DNA of 64,000 bases from Amorphochlora amoebiformis (Eukaryota; Cercozoa; Chlorarachniophyceae): NCBI GenBank assembly GCA_054601695.1, contig BAAHQB010000029.1:310001-374000 (forward strand), in the 5' to 3' direction. Under the pieces are notes generated by a model. It was given only the letters and a program-made list of their open reading frames with translations, did not search any database and was not told the origin of the DNA. Position numbers and translations under genes: made by a program. Of the stretch, positions 1 to 64,000 are shown one piece after another. How positions within the stretch are numbered: position 1 is the stretch's first letter; every line of letters starts with the position of its first letter.

Positions 1-14866
<14,866 letters not shown>

Positions 14867-14939
14867 CAATTGGGTAGGGGTTGGTTGGGCAGGTTAGGAA
14901 CGTATTATTTAGCACGTCTTAGTGGTAGGCTATTGACAT

Positions 14940-15030
14940 GGTTAGGAGAGGGTTAGGGTCAAGGCTAGGCTTAGGGTTGGGGTTGGGTTAGGGTTAGGGT
15001 TAGGGTTAGGGTTTGGGTAAAAGGTTACGG
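14940..15030. repeat. TTAGGG telomere-like block
   Basis: Plus-strand GGGTTA units, including four perfect consecutive ones near 14990-15015, lying between the last in-frame arrestin exon and the first tail exon. Confidence 0.85.
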
Positions 15031-15093
15031 TAGGAAATGATGGATGCGAATGACAGCAATATACATACGAAATATGTACCGTCATTGACTCAG

Positions 15094-15574
15094 TACGTCC
15101 GGAAGAGGAGCTCGAAAAGCAGGCACAAGAGGTGAAAGTGAAATCTGATCCCCCACTATTGATGTCGTTTGAATCTCCAAGCGCGAAAGATGCGAAGAGG
15201 ACATCTGAGGGGAAGGGGACAAAGGTAGGAATGCAAACTGTTGGACGATTCCAGCTTTTTGGCACGAAATGGACGTGATTGTTGAGTATGATGTTAGGAT
15301 GTAGGAGTCTAAAGTAAACATGTGTATATTTGTATGTATTTGGTATATATATACATATATATACATATATATGCATGAACATATGATGCTGTTTTAGGAA
15401 CCTCGGCACCTTTATGGAGGCAGCATTGACGGGTCAAGTCAGCTTGGTAATATATATATACATATATATACACATATCATATACATATATACACACATAT
15501 ATATGTGTGTATGTATATAAGAATTATACATGTATGTATATCATTTATACATATCATATTATATATGTTTATAT

Positions 15575-15632
<58 letters not shown>

Positions 15633-16494
15633 GTACGGCACACACATATAATATATATCTATACATACATATATATACAAACCTATATAACCAGGCCAAG
15701 ATAACAGTGTGCTTGGAGGCGACGACACAATTGAATCTCCTGTGGCCAAAAACGTGAAACAGGCGCTCACACAGCGCATATTAAAGCTGGGTGAGAATCA
15801 TGCGACTGGATCAGGTAAATTCTGCCCAATTTAGTTAATCTCTACAGATCTATCCATTACATATATTTATATATGCCTACTAATATATGTGTGCATACAC
15901 AGCTGTTGAGGTTAAGGTCCAGGTTGTCCCTGTCACCGTGGATTCTCCTGACAACGTAAGGAAAAACCTAAACATGGAGGCATGAGAAAGGGAGAGCGCA
16001 GGGAAGAGAGAAAGGAGGTGGAAGAGTAGAGAGCAACCTGGTGTGAAAATTGAAAAGTAAAGAAGAAGCGAGTGTAACTGAAAAACTAAAGAAGAAGCGA
16101 GTGTAGCTGAAAAAGTAACTGATTAGGAAAATGCTCGACTTGTTACGGTGGACCCTGTGGGAGACTCCTCGATTCAGATACAACAAAGCCAACAGGTTTG
16201 CCTTCCCAACCGTAACTAATGATAACATGTTTATTGAGTTTAGACCCATATGGTAACATGTTAACTGGCTTTTGCCCATGTAACAGGTTGCAGTTTTTAG
16301 GACCCGTGAGAGCATGTGTACTGGCGCATAAAATATTTACATCTTGGAGTATCACTGGATGTCTCTATACCATTTACGTTTTAGTGGCCTTGATGGCATT
16401 CATACTAAAGTATGCACATGGGGTTTCATACCAGAGAGAGCACGTTTAGTGGTGTGTAATAGTTACATGGAAGATTTATGGCCGTGATTCTGGC

Positions 16495-16580
<86 letters not shown>

Positions 16581-16668
16581 ATACATTAGATATATATATA
16601 TATGTATATATATTTATGTATGTATATTATATTATATATATATATATATGTATATATGTATACATACA

Positions 16669-16700
<32 letters not shown>

Positions 16701-16886
16701 CATATGTATGTATCTGTATATGTAATATATATATATATATATATATATTCATATATATATGACTAGTATGAGTGTGTGTGGGTGGGTGTGTCATATGTAT
16801 AGTATTCAGTAATTTCAGAACGTATTCTATGTATATATATATATATATATATATGTTTATATATATATATATAGTTGTAGATTTAA

Positions 16887-16925
<39 letters not shown>

Positions 16926-17108
16926 AGATAAATCTATAATCATAAAATACACTCACAGCATGCGCCCAAACAATCAACGTCAACTCTCAACGCAACAAAA
17001 GAGACAAGCCCTACTGAAACTGACGCAATGACAACCGAGAAGAAGAAGAGAAATGTTCTCTCGTTCGACTTCGGCGACGCGGAAGAGGATATGGATGATT
17101 CTTTCTAG
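15094..17108 (+). CDS. Tail exons: disordered C-terminus of the arrestin gene, or a separate gene
   Basis: Five exons with matching phases: 15094-15224, 15398-15446, 15695-15814, 15903-15955, 16959-17108 (TAG at 17106). They encode a low-complexity charged sequence with [27 protein letters not shown] and a C-terminus ending [16 protein letters not shown]. No start codon opens the first exon. If the previous exon is spliced at a GTTAGC donor after 14861 instead of ending at its TAG, frame and phase carry on into 15094. I therefore favour one gene with a long acidic tail. The alternative is a separate gene whose first exon I cannot see. The 15956-16958 intron includes a near-perfect tandem copy of about 31 bp near 16056-16120. 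No known domain was recognised. Confidence 0.6.
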
Positions 17109-17743
17109 TCTTAAATTAGAGCTGCTCCCGCTTAGGTACGTAGTTTATAGCAAGCACCTAACCTAGTTACGTAGTTCATAACATAGTTTGTGTTTCCAGC
17201 CTGTAGGAGGGTCTGGGTTCTCGATTCTTGAATTTTAAATTTACTGGTGCGCAGCAGTATATATCCTAGATATCTAGAATGTGTTTACCACAGCTAGCTT
17301 TGTTGAAGTTGAAGTTCTAACCTTACTAAAGCTGTACTCAAGTCATGAGCTAGCTCTCAGAGTACCTCAGGGAATTGTGTTTCATCGATATCTGATATAT
17401 ACTAGATATACTAATGATCGATTACAAACCTTTTCCGGGTGAAGGCAATTCATTGTTTAATTTATTATCATAGTGACCCAGCGGCCTGGAATTCATCGTT
17501 TCTCTATAGTCTATCTAGAGCACTAGCTGTCGTCATCGCGATCGAAGCCTTACATCTAATATATATTTAGATGTATAACTACATGCTGTATATGAAATTT
17601 TATGTATGCAGACCGTGACTAGATACATATATATATGATGTGAATATATGTATGTATATATATGTATATATACCTATGTTATACATATATACATATATAT
17701 GTGTGTATATATATATATCTACATATTCCCACTACATATCCCA
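17109..17743. other. Tail-to-tail junction rich in CTAG and TACGTA palindromes
   Basis: Between the stop of the plus-strand tail exons and the stop of the minus-strand gene. It has many CTAG tetramers (CTAGATATCTAG, GAGCTAGCTC, TATCTAGAGC) and TACGTAG pairs, and little TA repeat before 17630. Contains no convincing ORF. Probably 3' untranslated and intergenic sequence. Confidence 0.6.
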
Positions 17744-28203
<10,460 letters not shown>

Positions 28204-28387
28204 CTGTATGATATTTATGAGGACATGTAAAATATTTATAAAAGCTATTATATAATATTTAAAAATCGATGTTGTAAATACATACATACACACATACACA
28301 TAAATGTCCCGCTTAGGCTGGTATGTCCCTACATCTTAACCCAGGCTCCCTCATTCAAGCTAGCCTAGTATATACCATTTGCATGTT
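28204..28387. promoter_or_regulatory. Putative divergent promoter region
   Basis: Lies between the most 5' recognised exon of the minus-strand gene and the ATG of a plus-strand candidate. Inferred from the arrangement only; no motif was identified, and the missing first exon of the minus-strand gene may lie within it. Confidence 0.3.
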
Positions 28388-28655
28388 ATGGCACGCGTTG
28401 AAGAATCTAAATTGGACGTTCTGCGGGATAGACGAATTATGCTTGACGAGAGGAGTTTGGAAGATCAGAGGCTGGGTTGACATAAAAAGATCTGGTAAAA
28501 CTGTTACACGTTTTTACACATATGTGTATAGAATTGTAAATACGTGGAATTATGTATTAAAAAAAGGGGTTTACAGAGGTGATTTTATATTTAAATACAT
28601 ACATACATTTACATGTGCATGTGTATCATATATACAATACTATATATATATATAT

Positions 28656-28705
<50 letters not shown>

Positions 28706-29008
28706 ATATTTACAACACATAATATTAATCTGTTTGAATATGTAACATCATATACAGTATACATTCATACATCGCACAGCACATGTAAAGAATGTACGTC
28801 GCACGTATGGTACGTACCACACCTTCGGAATATCCGTCCAACTCATCCGAAGCCCTTTAAACTTACTCCACAAATATCAAGTCAGAGCCATCAACTATCA
28901 AACAAAACATCGAACCCTTCCCGCCTCCTCACCGAATACAACAACAAAAATGCGATGATCCCAATCAAGCAGATCCAAGAGCTAGCCCTCGACCTCCTCC
29001 CCTCCTGA
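28388..29008 (+). CDS. Candidate small two-exon gene
   Basis: ATG at 28388 opens an exon to 28475 encoding MARVEESKLDVLRDRRIMLD and a further charged helical stretch, then an in-frame stop follows unless it is spliced at GTTGAC. A second exon with matching phase can start after the AG at about 28779 (HVKNVRRTYGTYHTFG...). That frame stops near 28951. A different frame of the same region, ending ELALDLLPS at 29008, also looks coding, so the 3' exon structure is unresolved. The donor is atypical. The codon quality of the first exon is the main evidence. It could be a 5' exon of the ATPase gene, but the phases do not join simply. Confidence 0.4.
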
Positions 29009-29072
29009 TCAGCCCTGCTTGGGCCTCCATGCGGCGGTCTCTCCCCGTCGACGCGCCTTAGCTGTGATTAAA

Positions 29073-29306
29073 ATGTCGAAATTTGATACTAATACCAATG
29101 ATTTCGATCAAAAATTGCTTTCCCCCCTTAAGAATCCCCAAAATGAAACCCCTCAGTCTCATTGGGTTCCACCCGTGCTGTATCCATTCCGACTGCCGCA
29201 GAAATCTTATGATCTTTTCGGTTATAGATATTCCACATCCTGGGTTCCGAGGTATGGCCGGGAATATCTCCAGTACTGTTACCAGAAGCTTTTTCGTCTG
29301 AGATAA
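29073..29306 (+). CDS. Intronless 77-codon ORF, aromatic-rich hypothetical protein
   Basis: ATG at 29073, TGA at 29304. The product opens MSKFDTNTNDFDQKLL and contains WVPPVLYPFRLPQKSYDLFG and WVPRYGREYLQYCYQKL. It is rich in Tyr, Pro and Trp with a basic C-terminus. No family recognised; no signal peptide or membrane span. It lies in a TA-free block between gene starts. An upstream in-frame non-ATG extension to 29019 exists. An overlapping antisense frame (29128-29391) is judged less likely. Confidence 0.45.
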   Translation: MSKFDTNTNDFDQKLLSPLKNPQNETPQSHWVPPVLYPFRLPQKSYDLFGYRYSTSWVPRYGREYLQYCYQKLFRLR

Positions 29307-29742
29307 TTTTCGCCTTCCGCACTAACTTAACTATGAGTCCCTTTGTATCAACCAACTGGACAATTGGACTACCTCTTTCCCTGTGCACCAATCAGGAGGA
29401 TATTGGGAGTGCTTTGGCGCCACCCCCAAGCCGACAAATTTGAGAACAGCCTTTGGGTGAATTCACCTTATTCATGTTATCTAAATGCCGGTAGCCCGGT
29501 TAGGCCCCGGTACACCACGAGCTCCGCCGGTTGATGGGGCAAACGCCCTGTGTAATTCCTTGATAATTTCCGGTAAAAAGCTTTGACAAGTAGATCTATA
29601 CATCAATACTTCATTTTTACTCGAGGTTGCGCGAAACTGGACGATTTTGTGCATGTTTCGTGTACATCGGGGAAATCTTTCGCACACAATCGATCTCCCG
29701 AAGTCTTCCTCGGGATTTCCTCACTCTCGTCCTTGCACTAAG

Positions 29743-46794
<17,052 letters not shown>

Positions 46795-47480
46795 CGAGGC
46801 CCCTCACTGCTACAGGTTGATACATGTTTTACATAAATATTATTTGTATTTTATACATGTATACATGTATACAGAAATATGTAGTATGTGCGTTCGTATA
46901 GAATGCGGTCAACATCTACGTATATGGACATGTTACACTAGAATTATTCGCTAGACTCTAGTCTTTAGTCCGGTACTAATATAGTTATATATGTATATGA
47001 TTTATCTTAGATGTCGTCGAGGCTATCGGATATCATGGCATGGTCGGCACAATATTGGAGGACCGGCCTCTGCATTGACATGTCTACTAGTCTAGCCGCT
47101 CACTGCTCGTAGCGCCGACTATATTATGATGCATTGATCTGACCCTTGCGTTACTGCGAATATCATGATTCGGTAATATATCATAAACTAGAATTAGTGC
47201 GCTATCTAGAACTACCTAAAATCAGCACAGACAACCGAAATGCGCGCATATATGAATCATGATGTCTAATGCTGCTTCTATAGATATATATAGTATATCT
47301 CACGATACACGTACGTCGAGAGATTCAACTAGAGTAACGTATCACGACTATAATATACCGTTACTAACTAGCATCTAGAGCATACTTCTATATATATATA
47401 TATAACATATATCTAAATGTAAATGTATACTATGTACTATGAGTTTAGATATATGTATACGTGCTAGACGTGAAACACGT
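46795..47480. other. Tail-to-tail junction, CTAG-rich
   Basis: Follows the ATPase stop. From about 46930 it contains many CTAG motifs (CTAGACTCTAG, CTACTAGTCTAG, CTATCTAGAAC, AACTAGCATCTAGAG) and short ATATCATG or CATGAT palindromes, with little TA repeat. No ORF of note. Confidence 0.6.
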
Positions 47481-47548
47481 GATGTGTGTATGTATACGTA
47501 TATATATATTATATAAAAATATGTATATATGTATGTATATATGTATGT

Positions 47549-47625
<77 letters not shown>

Positions 47626-47856
47626 AATATATGTTTAGATTATCGATGGTAATACGGAGTCCATTTAGCTACAAAGTTAACAGCTTCATTCGATACATCT
47701 CACCGCCCGCGTTACTAAGATTTAGAAGATGTGGACAAATGCTTGCACACACCCACAAATACACCAGATACATTCTGTCTCAGTCTTTACTATTTTCATT
47801 TGCTCGCCATAACCTTGGCTGAATCGATCGTGAATGGAGAATCGGCTAATAGTATC

Positions 47857-48937
47857 TCATTTGCTTGACATGATCTTCATAAGCTGGGCAAACATTTGTT
47901 CAGAAAGGTTTTTCGTCTGCTTGAACATCGCCCTGACTAACTCGGACTTTTCAACCTTCCCGTTCTGGATTTATAATGATTTGGTTAGGATACATGATGG
48001 GCTGATTAGGCATTATCAATACGTGGTTGCTGTCCATGCTCTTAAGGACGCGGAAGGCTTGCTCGCCTGTAACCTTAGCCTCGCCAGGTAACTGGAGCAT
48101 CGCTTGCACCTGAACAAACCAAGAGTTCAGAATAGCCAGCCATACAGGTCTAGAGTTAATCACCTCTTTTTCGTCGAGTTTCCCGTTTTTGTCTTTGTCA
48201 AGGTGTTCGAATAGCTTCTCTAACGCAGGCTTACGGCTCATAAACTGATCATGAAACAAGGAACATTAAGAGCGAACGGATTGTTTGTGGGTTTGAACCT
48301 TCTCAATTGTGAGCATGTGGGCTTCGAAACTCTTGTCGTTTACACCCCCAAACTCCGCTAGAAAATACTTTACGAACTCTTCGGTCGACACGACACCATC
48401 CTAATGGTAATATGCTTACTTGGTATCCTGAATTCGTAAATGTTTAGCTTACTGACCTCGGACTTATTGATCTCCTTGAACTTTTTAACAGCTGGATAAC
48501 ATATTAAGTCAGCATCACTGCGAGCATGAGAATTGACCGACCATCCATGAAAGTGATATGCTCATATTCTGGAGATGCCATAGCTGCAAGCATCTCAGGA
48601 AACTCGATACCACCTGAGTGTCCGAAATCAGCAAATGCGTTCTGAATTAGTTTGCCAGTACCTGAGCTATCAATGTCAATCATCTTGAAGATTTTCTTGA
48701 GGACGTCGTCTCGTTTGACCTTCGTGGTCTTTGTCTGCAACAAACGGTGAGTGTTCTGAGACCATGCGCGCAAACTTTGAACCTCAAATTGCAATACCGA
48801 TTTCTAGGCATCTATTGGACATAGTCCCAAACCCGTTCGTCTACCCAACAATAGAAGTTTATGTGTTCATTCTATCAGAAATTCCCAACATTTCCCCGGG
48901 AAATTCGTCACGGTACCTCTGGTGCGGTGGCTGACAT
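47857..48937 (-). CDS. Four-EF-hand calcium-binding protein, 8 exons, complete
   Basis: Exons in transcript order: 48937-48917, 48734-48662, 48613-48542, 48491-48457, 48400-48299, 48244-48164, 48109-48023, 47964-47857 (TGA). All splice sites are GT-AG and phases match throughout, giving 192 residues starting MSATAPE. Four EF-hand loops are visible: DIDSSGGIEFPE, NKSEDGVVSTEE, DKDKNGKLDEKE and DSNHNGKVEKSE. Loop 3 is a near-canonical Ca2+ site; loops 1, 2 and 4 are less regular, so some may not bind. Loops 1, 2 and 4 are each split by an intron. Probably a cytosolic calcium sensor or buffer of the calmodulin-like group. Six of the seven introns are only about 40-60 bp and the first is about 180 bp, all without TA expansion, in sharp contrast to every neighbour. 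Confidence 0.93.
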
Positions 48938-49169
48938 TGATATCGTCCCAGGTGTGAATGGAACTCTCTTAGATGTCACCCAACTTTATGCGTGACATGC
49001 GCCGCAGTCACGAAATGAATGGAGCGCGTGCCTCTCCTGACAAGAAACAGACGAAACTGCGAGGGTGGCGTGTTTGCACCCAGTAGGTGCAGAACACTTT
49101 CTTCGTACGGGCAGGGCCGCTTGAGGTGCGAGTGTATCTGTCGTTGCCCCCTCAGCGGATTGAGGGGCT
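48938..49169. promoter_or_regulatory. Head-to-head promoter region of EF-hand and PH genes
   Basis: Only 232 bp separate the two divergent ATGs, and the segment is GC-rich and free of TA repeats, so a shared bidirectional promoter is likely. No TATA-like or other element was assigned. A 37-codon upstream ORF (MSPNFMRDMRRSH...) runs through the PH-gene side. Confidence 0.5.
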
Positions 49170-55256
<6,087 letters not shown>

Positions 55257-55549
55257 AGACCTTTTGGAGGTCGCAGGATCTTACAGAATTCCCTTCCACC
55301 CAGCTGACGCTGTTACATAAATACCAACCTTCACATTCTCCTTTGTTCATCCTGAGCTATCCGTCGAAGTCCACATCCGAGTTCTAAAAGTCATTGATTG
55401 CATCTATTAAGTTCTGATGCGTCCCGACGCACTCTAGACGCTTGGCGTGTTAACATGCCATTACCTAGGTGCTATAAGTCGCGTGTCCATGTCATCGATA
55501 TAGTATATACACATATGGATATATCATTTACATACATCTATATGTCTAT

Positions 55550-55591
<42 letters not shown>

Positions 55592-55682
55592 CTAGATATA
55601 TATATATATATATATAATATATATATATATATATTAGATATATATATATATATAATTATATAATATATTATATCAATATATA

Positions 55683-55713
<31 letters not shown>

Positions 55714-55723
55714 ATATATATCA

Positions 55724-55754
<31 letters not shown>

Positions 55755-55810
55755 TATATCTAGATATATATATATATATACTAGATATACATACTAGATG
55801 TGTGTGTTAT

Positions 55811-56280
55811 TTTATATACTCACTTAGTTATCATAGTACAGCTATAGTAAGTACACGCTAGTACTAGTAGTATGGAATTAATAGTAATGATTATCTAGAT
55901 TATACTGAAATACGTAAGTACTAGAACTAGTACTAGTAGAAGTATCTGAGTATATACATGTACGTACGTACGTATACACTTAAGATATATGCAGTGTTAG
56001 TCTAGATAGTGCTGAATTACGTACTTACCAGACTTATACGTACGTACATGGTATAATTTTATATACTCACTTAGTTATCATAGTACAGCTATAGTAAGAA
56101 CATGCTAGTATGGAATTAATAGTAATGATCATCTAGATTATACTGAAATACGTAAGTACTAGAACTAGTAGAAGTATCTGAGTATATACGTGTACGTCCG
56201 TACGTACGTATATATGCAGTGTATAGTCTAGATAGTACTGAATTATGTACTTACTAGACTTATACGTACGTACATGGTAT
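55811..56280. repeat. Tandem duplication, 247-bp period
   Basis: Copy 1 begins TTTATATACTCACTTAG at 55811, copy 2 at 56058. They share CATAGTACAGCTATAGTAAG, GGAATTAATAGTAATGAT, ATACTGAAATACGTAAGTAC and GACTTATACGTACGTACATG. Copy 2 is shorter because of small deletions of CTAGTA units. Confidence 0.9.
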
Positions 56281-56357
56281 CAGGAAGGTGATATCATACG
56301 GTGCGAAAACTTCATTTACTGATCAAGTTACGTACGTTCCTAGGTACGTACATGCGT

Positions 56358-56525
56358 ACGCGAATGTTCGCGTTGTAACATTCGCGTTGTATCATGTGAC
56401 GATTATTATTGTCACAACAGTGTACCGCAATACGTATTGCAACGTATACGTATTCGACAATTGTGTGCAAAACTTGTCGAATGCTGAAATTTCGTACTAC
56501 GATACAACCTTTACGTATACGTTGC
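56358..56525. other. Cluster of perfect inverted repeats
   Basis: Four perfect pairs or palindromes: ACGCGAATGTT 56358-56368 with its complement at 56377-56387; palindrome GCAATACGTATTGC at 56427-56440; GCAACGTATACGTA 56439-56452 with its complement at 56512-56525; and nested in that, ATTCGACAA 56452-56460 with its complement at 56474-56482. A TGTGAC/GTCACA pair lies at 56395-56416. Confidence 0.85.
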
Positions 56526-56885
56526 GTACGCTCGCGCTAGTGTGTCTAGTCTAGCAGTGGATGTGATATCTACACCTACAAATAAATGCATACGTACTAG
56601 ACGTACGTCACATTCTAGACGTTCCCGCCAGATGGTTATTTGATTGTATAATCACGGCCTTGTCACTGGGAGTGAATAAATCATCTAGACATCAATGTAA
56701 CTTCTAGTTCAAGCAGCTGGGGTGCTGAACCAATTACCGCTCATTGGCTGGAACACAGGAATCACTAGGACTAGTTCAGATTCCGAGGTGACAATTCGTA
56801 CGTACCACATGCTATTGTGATATGAATATTCAGTCTAGATAGTATCTAGAGTGTAGTACATAAAATGTTATATATCTAGTATATT

Positions 56886-56933
<48 letters not shown>

Positions 56934-56942
56934 CATATAACA

Positions 56943-56981
<39 letters not shown>

Positions 56982-57675
56982 TTGGCACGTATGTAATAAT
57001 AATAATAACACTGGCATTTAATATACGAATCTTATATCTAGATATACTAGAGATATGATGTATGCATATGATATATATATATATATATATGCATATATAT
57101 ATATATATATATACATACACACATATATGTATATATACACATATATTATATTATATATATATATACACATATATATATATATATGTATATTTCTAGATAT
57201 ATGTACATATTAATGTGTACACGTCACATATATATATTTTTACACATAACACTGTTAACGTTATCTGTGCAGTCAAAAGCTTAAAACTGGGTAGACTAAT
57301 ATCTAGATATTTACAAGAAAGTATAGCTGTCGGAGCTAACTATGAACAATCACTTGTAGAGATCTGGATAGCCGAGTGTCCACGAGACACAGTCAAATCT
57401 TGGAGCTGAGTCTTTCTCTCCACTCAATTGATCTCGACAATCGCTAGCATTTCCACATACATCTGATTCATAGAAAAAAGTTAGCAATACAAACTTGTAT
57501 TCCCATCTGAAAAAATTACGCTGGGAACCTCAAATGTACCTAACTTTGTTCTAGACTGTAACCCTAGCCCAAATCCAAACCCTTGCTTGAGTTATAGAAC
57601 CTTAAATACAACTGAAAAACCTTAGCCGGGACCCAAACACGTCTGCACAATCCTAGTACTGTTCCTAATGCATCC

Positions 57676-63109
<5,434 letters not shown>

Positions 63110-63337
63110 CTGTATATGTATATATATATTTATACATATATATGTATGTATAAAATTTATGTTATATATTTATATGTGCATATATATATATATATATATA
63201 TGTGAAGAGTTTGTGTATATTTAATATATATAGATGTAAGAATAAAGACCTATATTGATAAATATACATATAATATGTATTTATATGTGTGTGCGTATGT
63301 GTGCGTATGTGTGCGTAAACTTTTAAGTATATATACA

Positions 63338-63389
<52 letters not shown>

Positions 63390-63419
63390 TACATATATAT
63401 ACACATTACATATATATAT

Positions 63420-63483
<64 letters not shown>

Positions 63484-63529
63484 GTTTATATGTATATGTA
63501 TGTCTATATATGTATATACACACATACAT

Positions 63530-63561
<32 letters not shown>

Positions 63562-63724
63562 TATATGTTAAATATGTTTATGTCTCTATATATAATATAT
63601 ATTTACATATATATTTATTATTTGTGTATATTTAAGCAAATGAATATACTACATATATATATATATATATGTGTAAATATATCTCTATATAAATACATAC
63701 ATACATACATACATACATACATAC

Positions 63725-63770
<46 letters not shown>

Positions 63771-63786
63771 ACATACATATATATAT

Positions 63787-63829
<43 letters not shown>

Positions 63830-63899
63830 TGTAATATATATAGGAAGAGGCTGAAGGTGATGACGCGATAGATCTTGATAAGAATATATATAAATATAT

Positions 63900-63976
<77 letters not shown>

Positions 63977-64000
63977 ATATCTCTGTATACATAATACACA

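Larger units (their letters stand above)
55257..57675. other. Tail-to-tail junction between PH and Sel1 genes
   Basis: About 2.4 kb with no convincing gene. It has about 240 bp of 3' flank, a TA tract (55580-55790), the CTAG/TACGTA-rich part with the 247-bp duplication (55811-56280), an inverted-repeat cluster (56340-56530), CTAG-rich sequence to 56850, a second TA tract and ordinary sequence to 57675. A 65-codon frame at 57215-57409 ends LVEIWIAECPRDTVKSWS and follows a possible acceptor. It has no partner exon. Confidence 0.6.

Noticed and set aside
16219-16449. 76-codon plus-strand ORF with hydrophobic stretch
   Set aside because: Lies within the intron between two phase-consistent tail exons; no family resemblance and no splice partners.
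48955-49085. 37-codon ORF MSPNFMRDMRRSH... as first exon of the PH gene
   Set aside because: No donor in it gives the phase needed by exon 50279; the ATG at 49170 with a GTAAGC donor does. It may act as an upstream ORF.
56288-56554. 88-codon plus-strand ORF across the inverted-repeat cluster
   Set aside because: Its sequence is dictated by TACGTA palindromes (Tyr/Val-rich) and the ORF coincides with the repeats; no exon partners.
57215-57409. 65-codon plus-strand ORF ending AECPRDTVKSWS
   Set aside because: Protein-like at the end, but no upstream exon, between two convergent gene ends. Kept only as a note in the junction entry.
63843-63880. Acidic plus-strand frame [14 protein letters not shown] after TATAG
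   Set aside because: Too short, no donor visible, and at the window edge. Could be an exon of a gene starting further right.

Overview
The window is nuclear DNA of an intron-dense eukaryote, probably a protist. Genes are broken into many short exons with GT-AG signals. Introns are swollen with (TA)n and (TATG/CA)n, and TTAGGG-type telomere-like repeats lie inside the window. No bacterial feature, tRNA, rRNA or CRISPR array was seen. I do not assign a taxon. All translations were made by hand; most exons were kept because both splice sites are present, the codon phase matches the next exon, and the product fits a family.

Layout. The genes alternate strand by strand: + - + - + -. (1) An arrestin-domain gene (+, 865 to 14866, perhaps to 17108; 5' end outside or lost in TA). 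(2) An unrecognised 13-exon gene (-, 28203 down to 17744). (3) A compact TA-free block, 28.4-29.8 kb, with a small two-exon candidate and a 77-codon intronless ORF. (4) A two-AAA-domain ATPase resembling the PEX1/PEX6/AFG2 group (+, about 29.7 to 46.8 kb, about 25 exons). (5) A compact four-EF-hand protein gene (-, 48937 to 47857). (6) A PH-domain protein (+, 49170 to 55256). (7) A Sel1-repeat protein (-, about 63109 to 57676).

Neighbouring genes meet tail-to-tail three times (17.1-17.7, 46.8-47.9 and 55.3-57.7 kb). All three junctions contain unusual stretches dense in CTAG and TACGTA palindromes; the last also has a 247-bp tandem duplication and a cluster of perfect, partly nested inverted repeats. 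The starts of the EF-hand and PH genes are head-to-head, 232 bp apart.

Introns also carry copia-like LTR sequences (a TRIM-like element and three solo LTR-like copies, all in TA tracts), telomere-like blocks and two minisatellites. The most distinctive signal is repeated duplication of short exon-edge segments. Diverged partial copies of an exon start, sometimes with the acceptor, lie a few hundred bp upstream of the real exon in at least five cases in three genes, and an intron start is repeated after one donor. The copies are bounded by TA tracts, suggesting that TA arrays drive local segment duplication.

The genes share no obvious pathway. Arrestin-fold, PH, EF-hand and Sel1 proteins are typical signalling, trafficking or scaffold modules, and a PEX1-like ATPase would act in peroxisomal receptor export, but co-location is not evidence of joint function.
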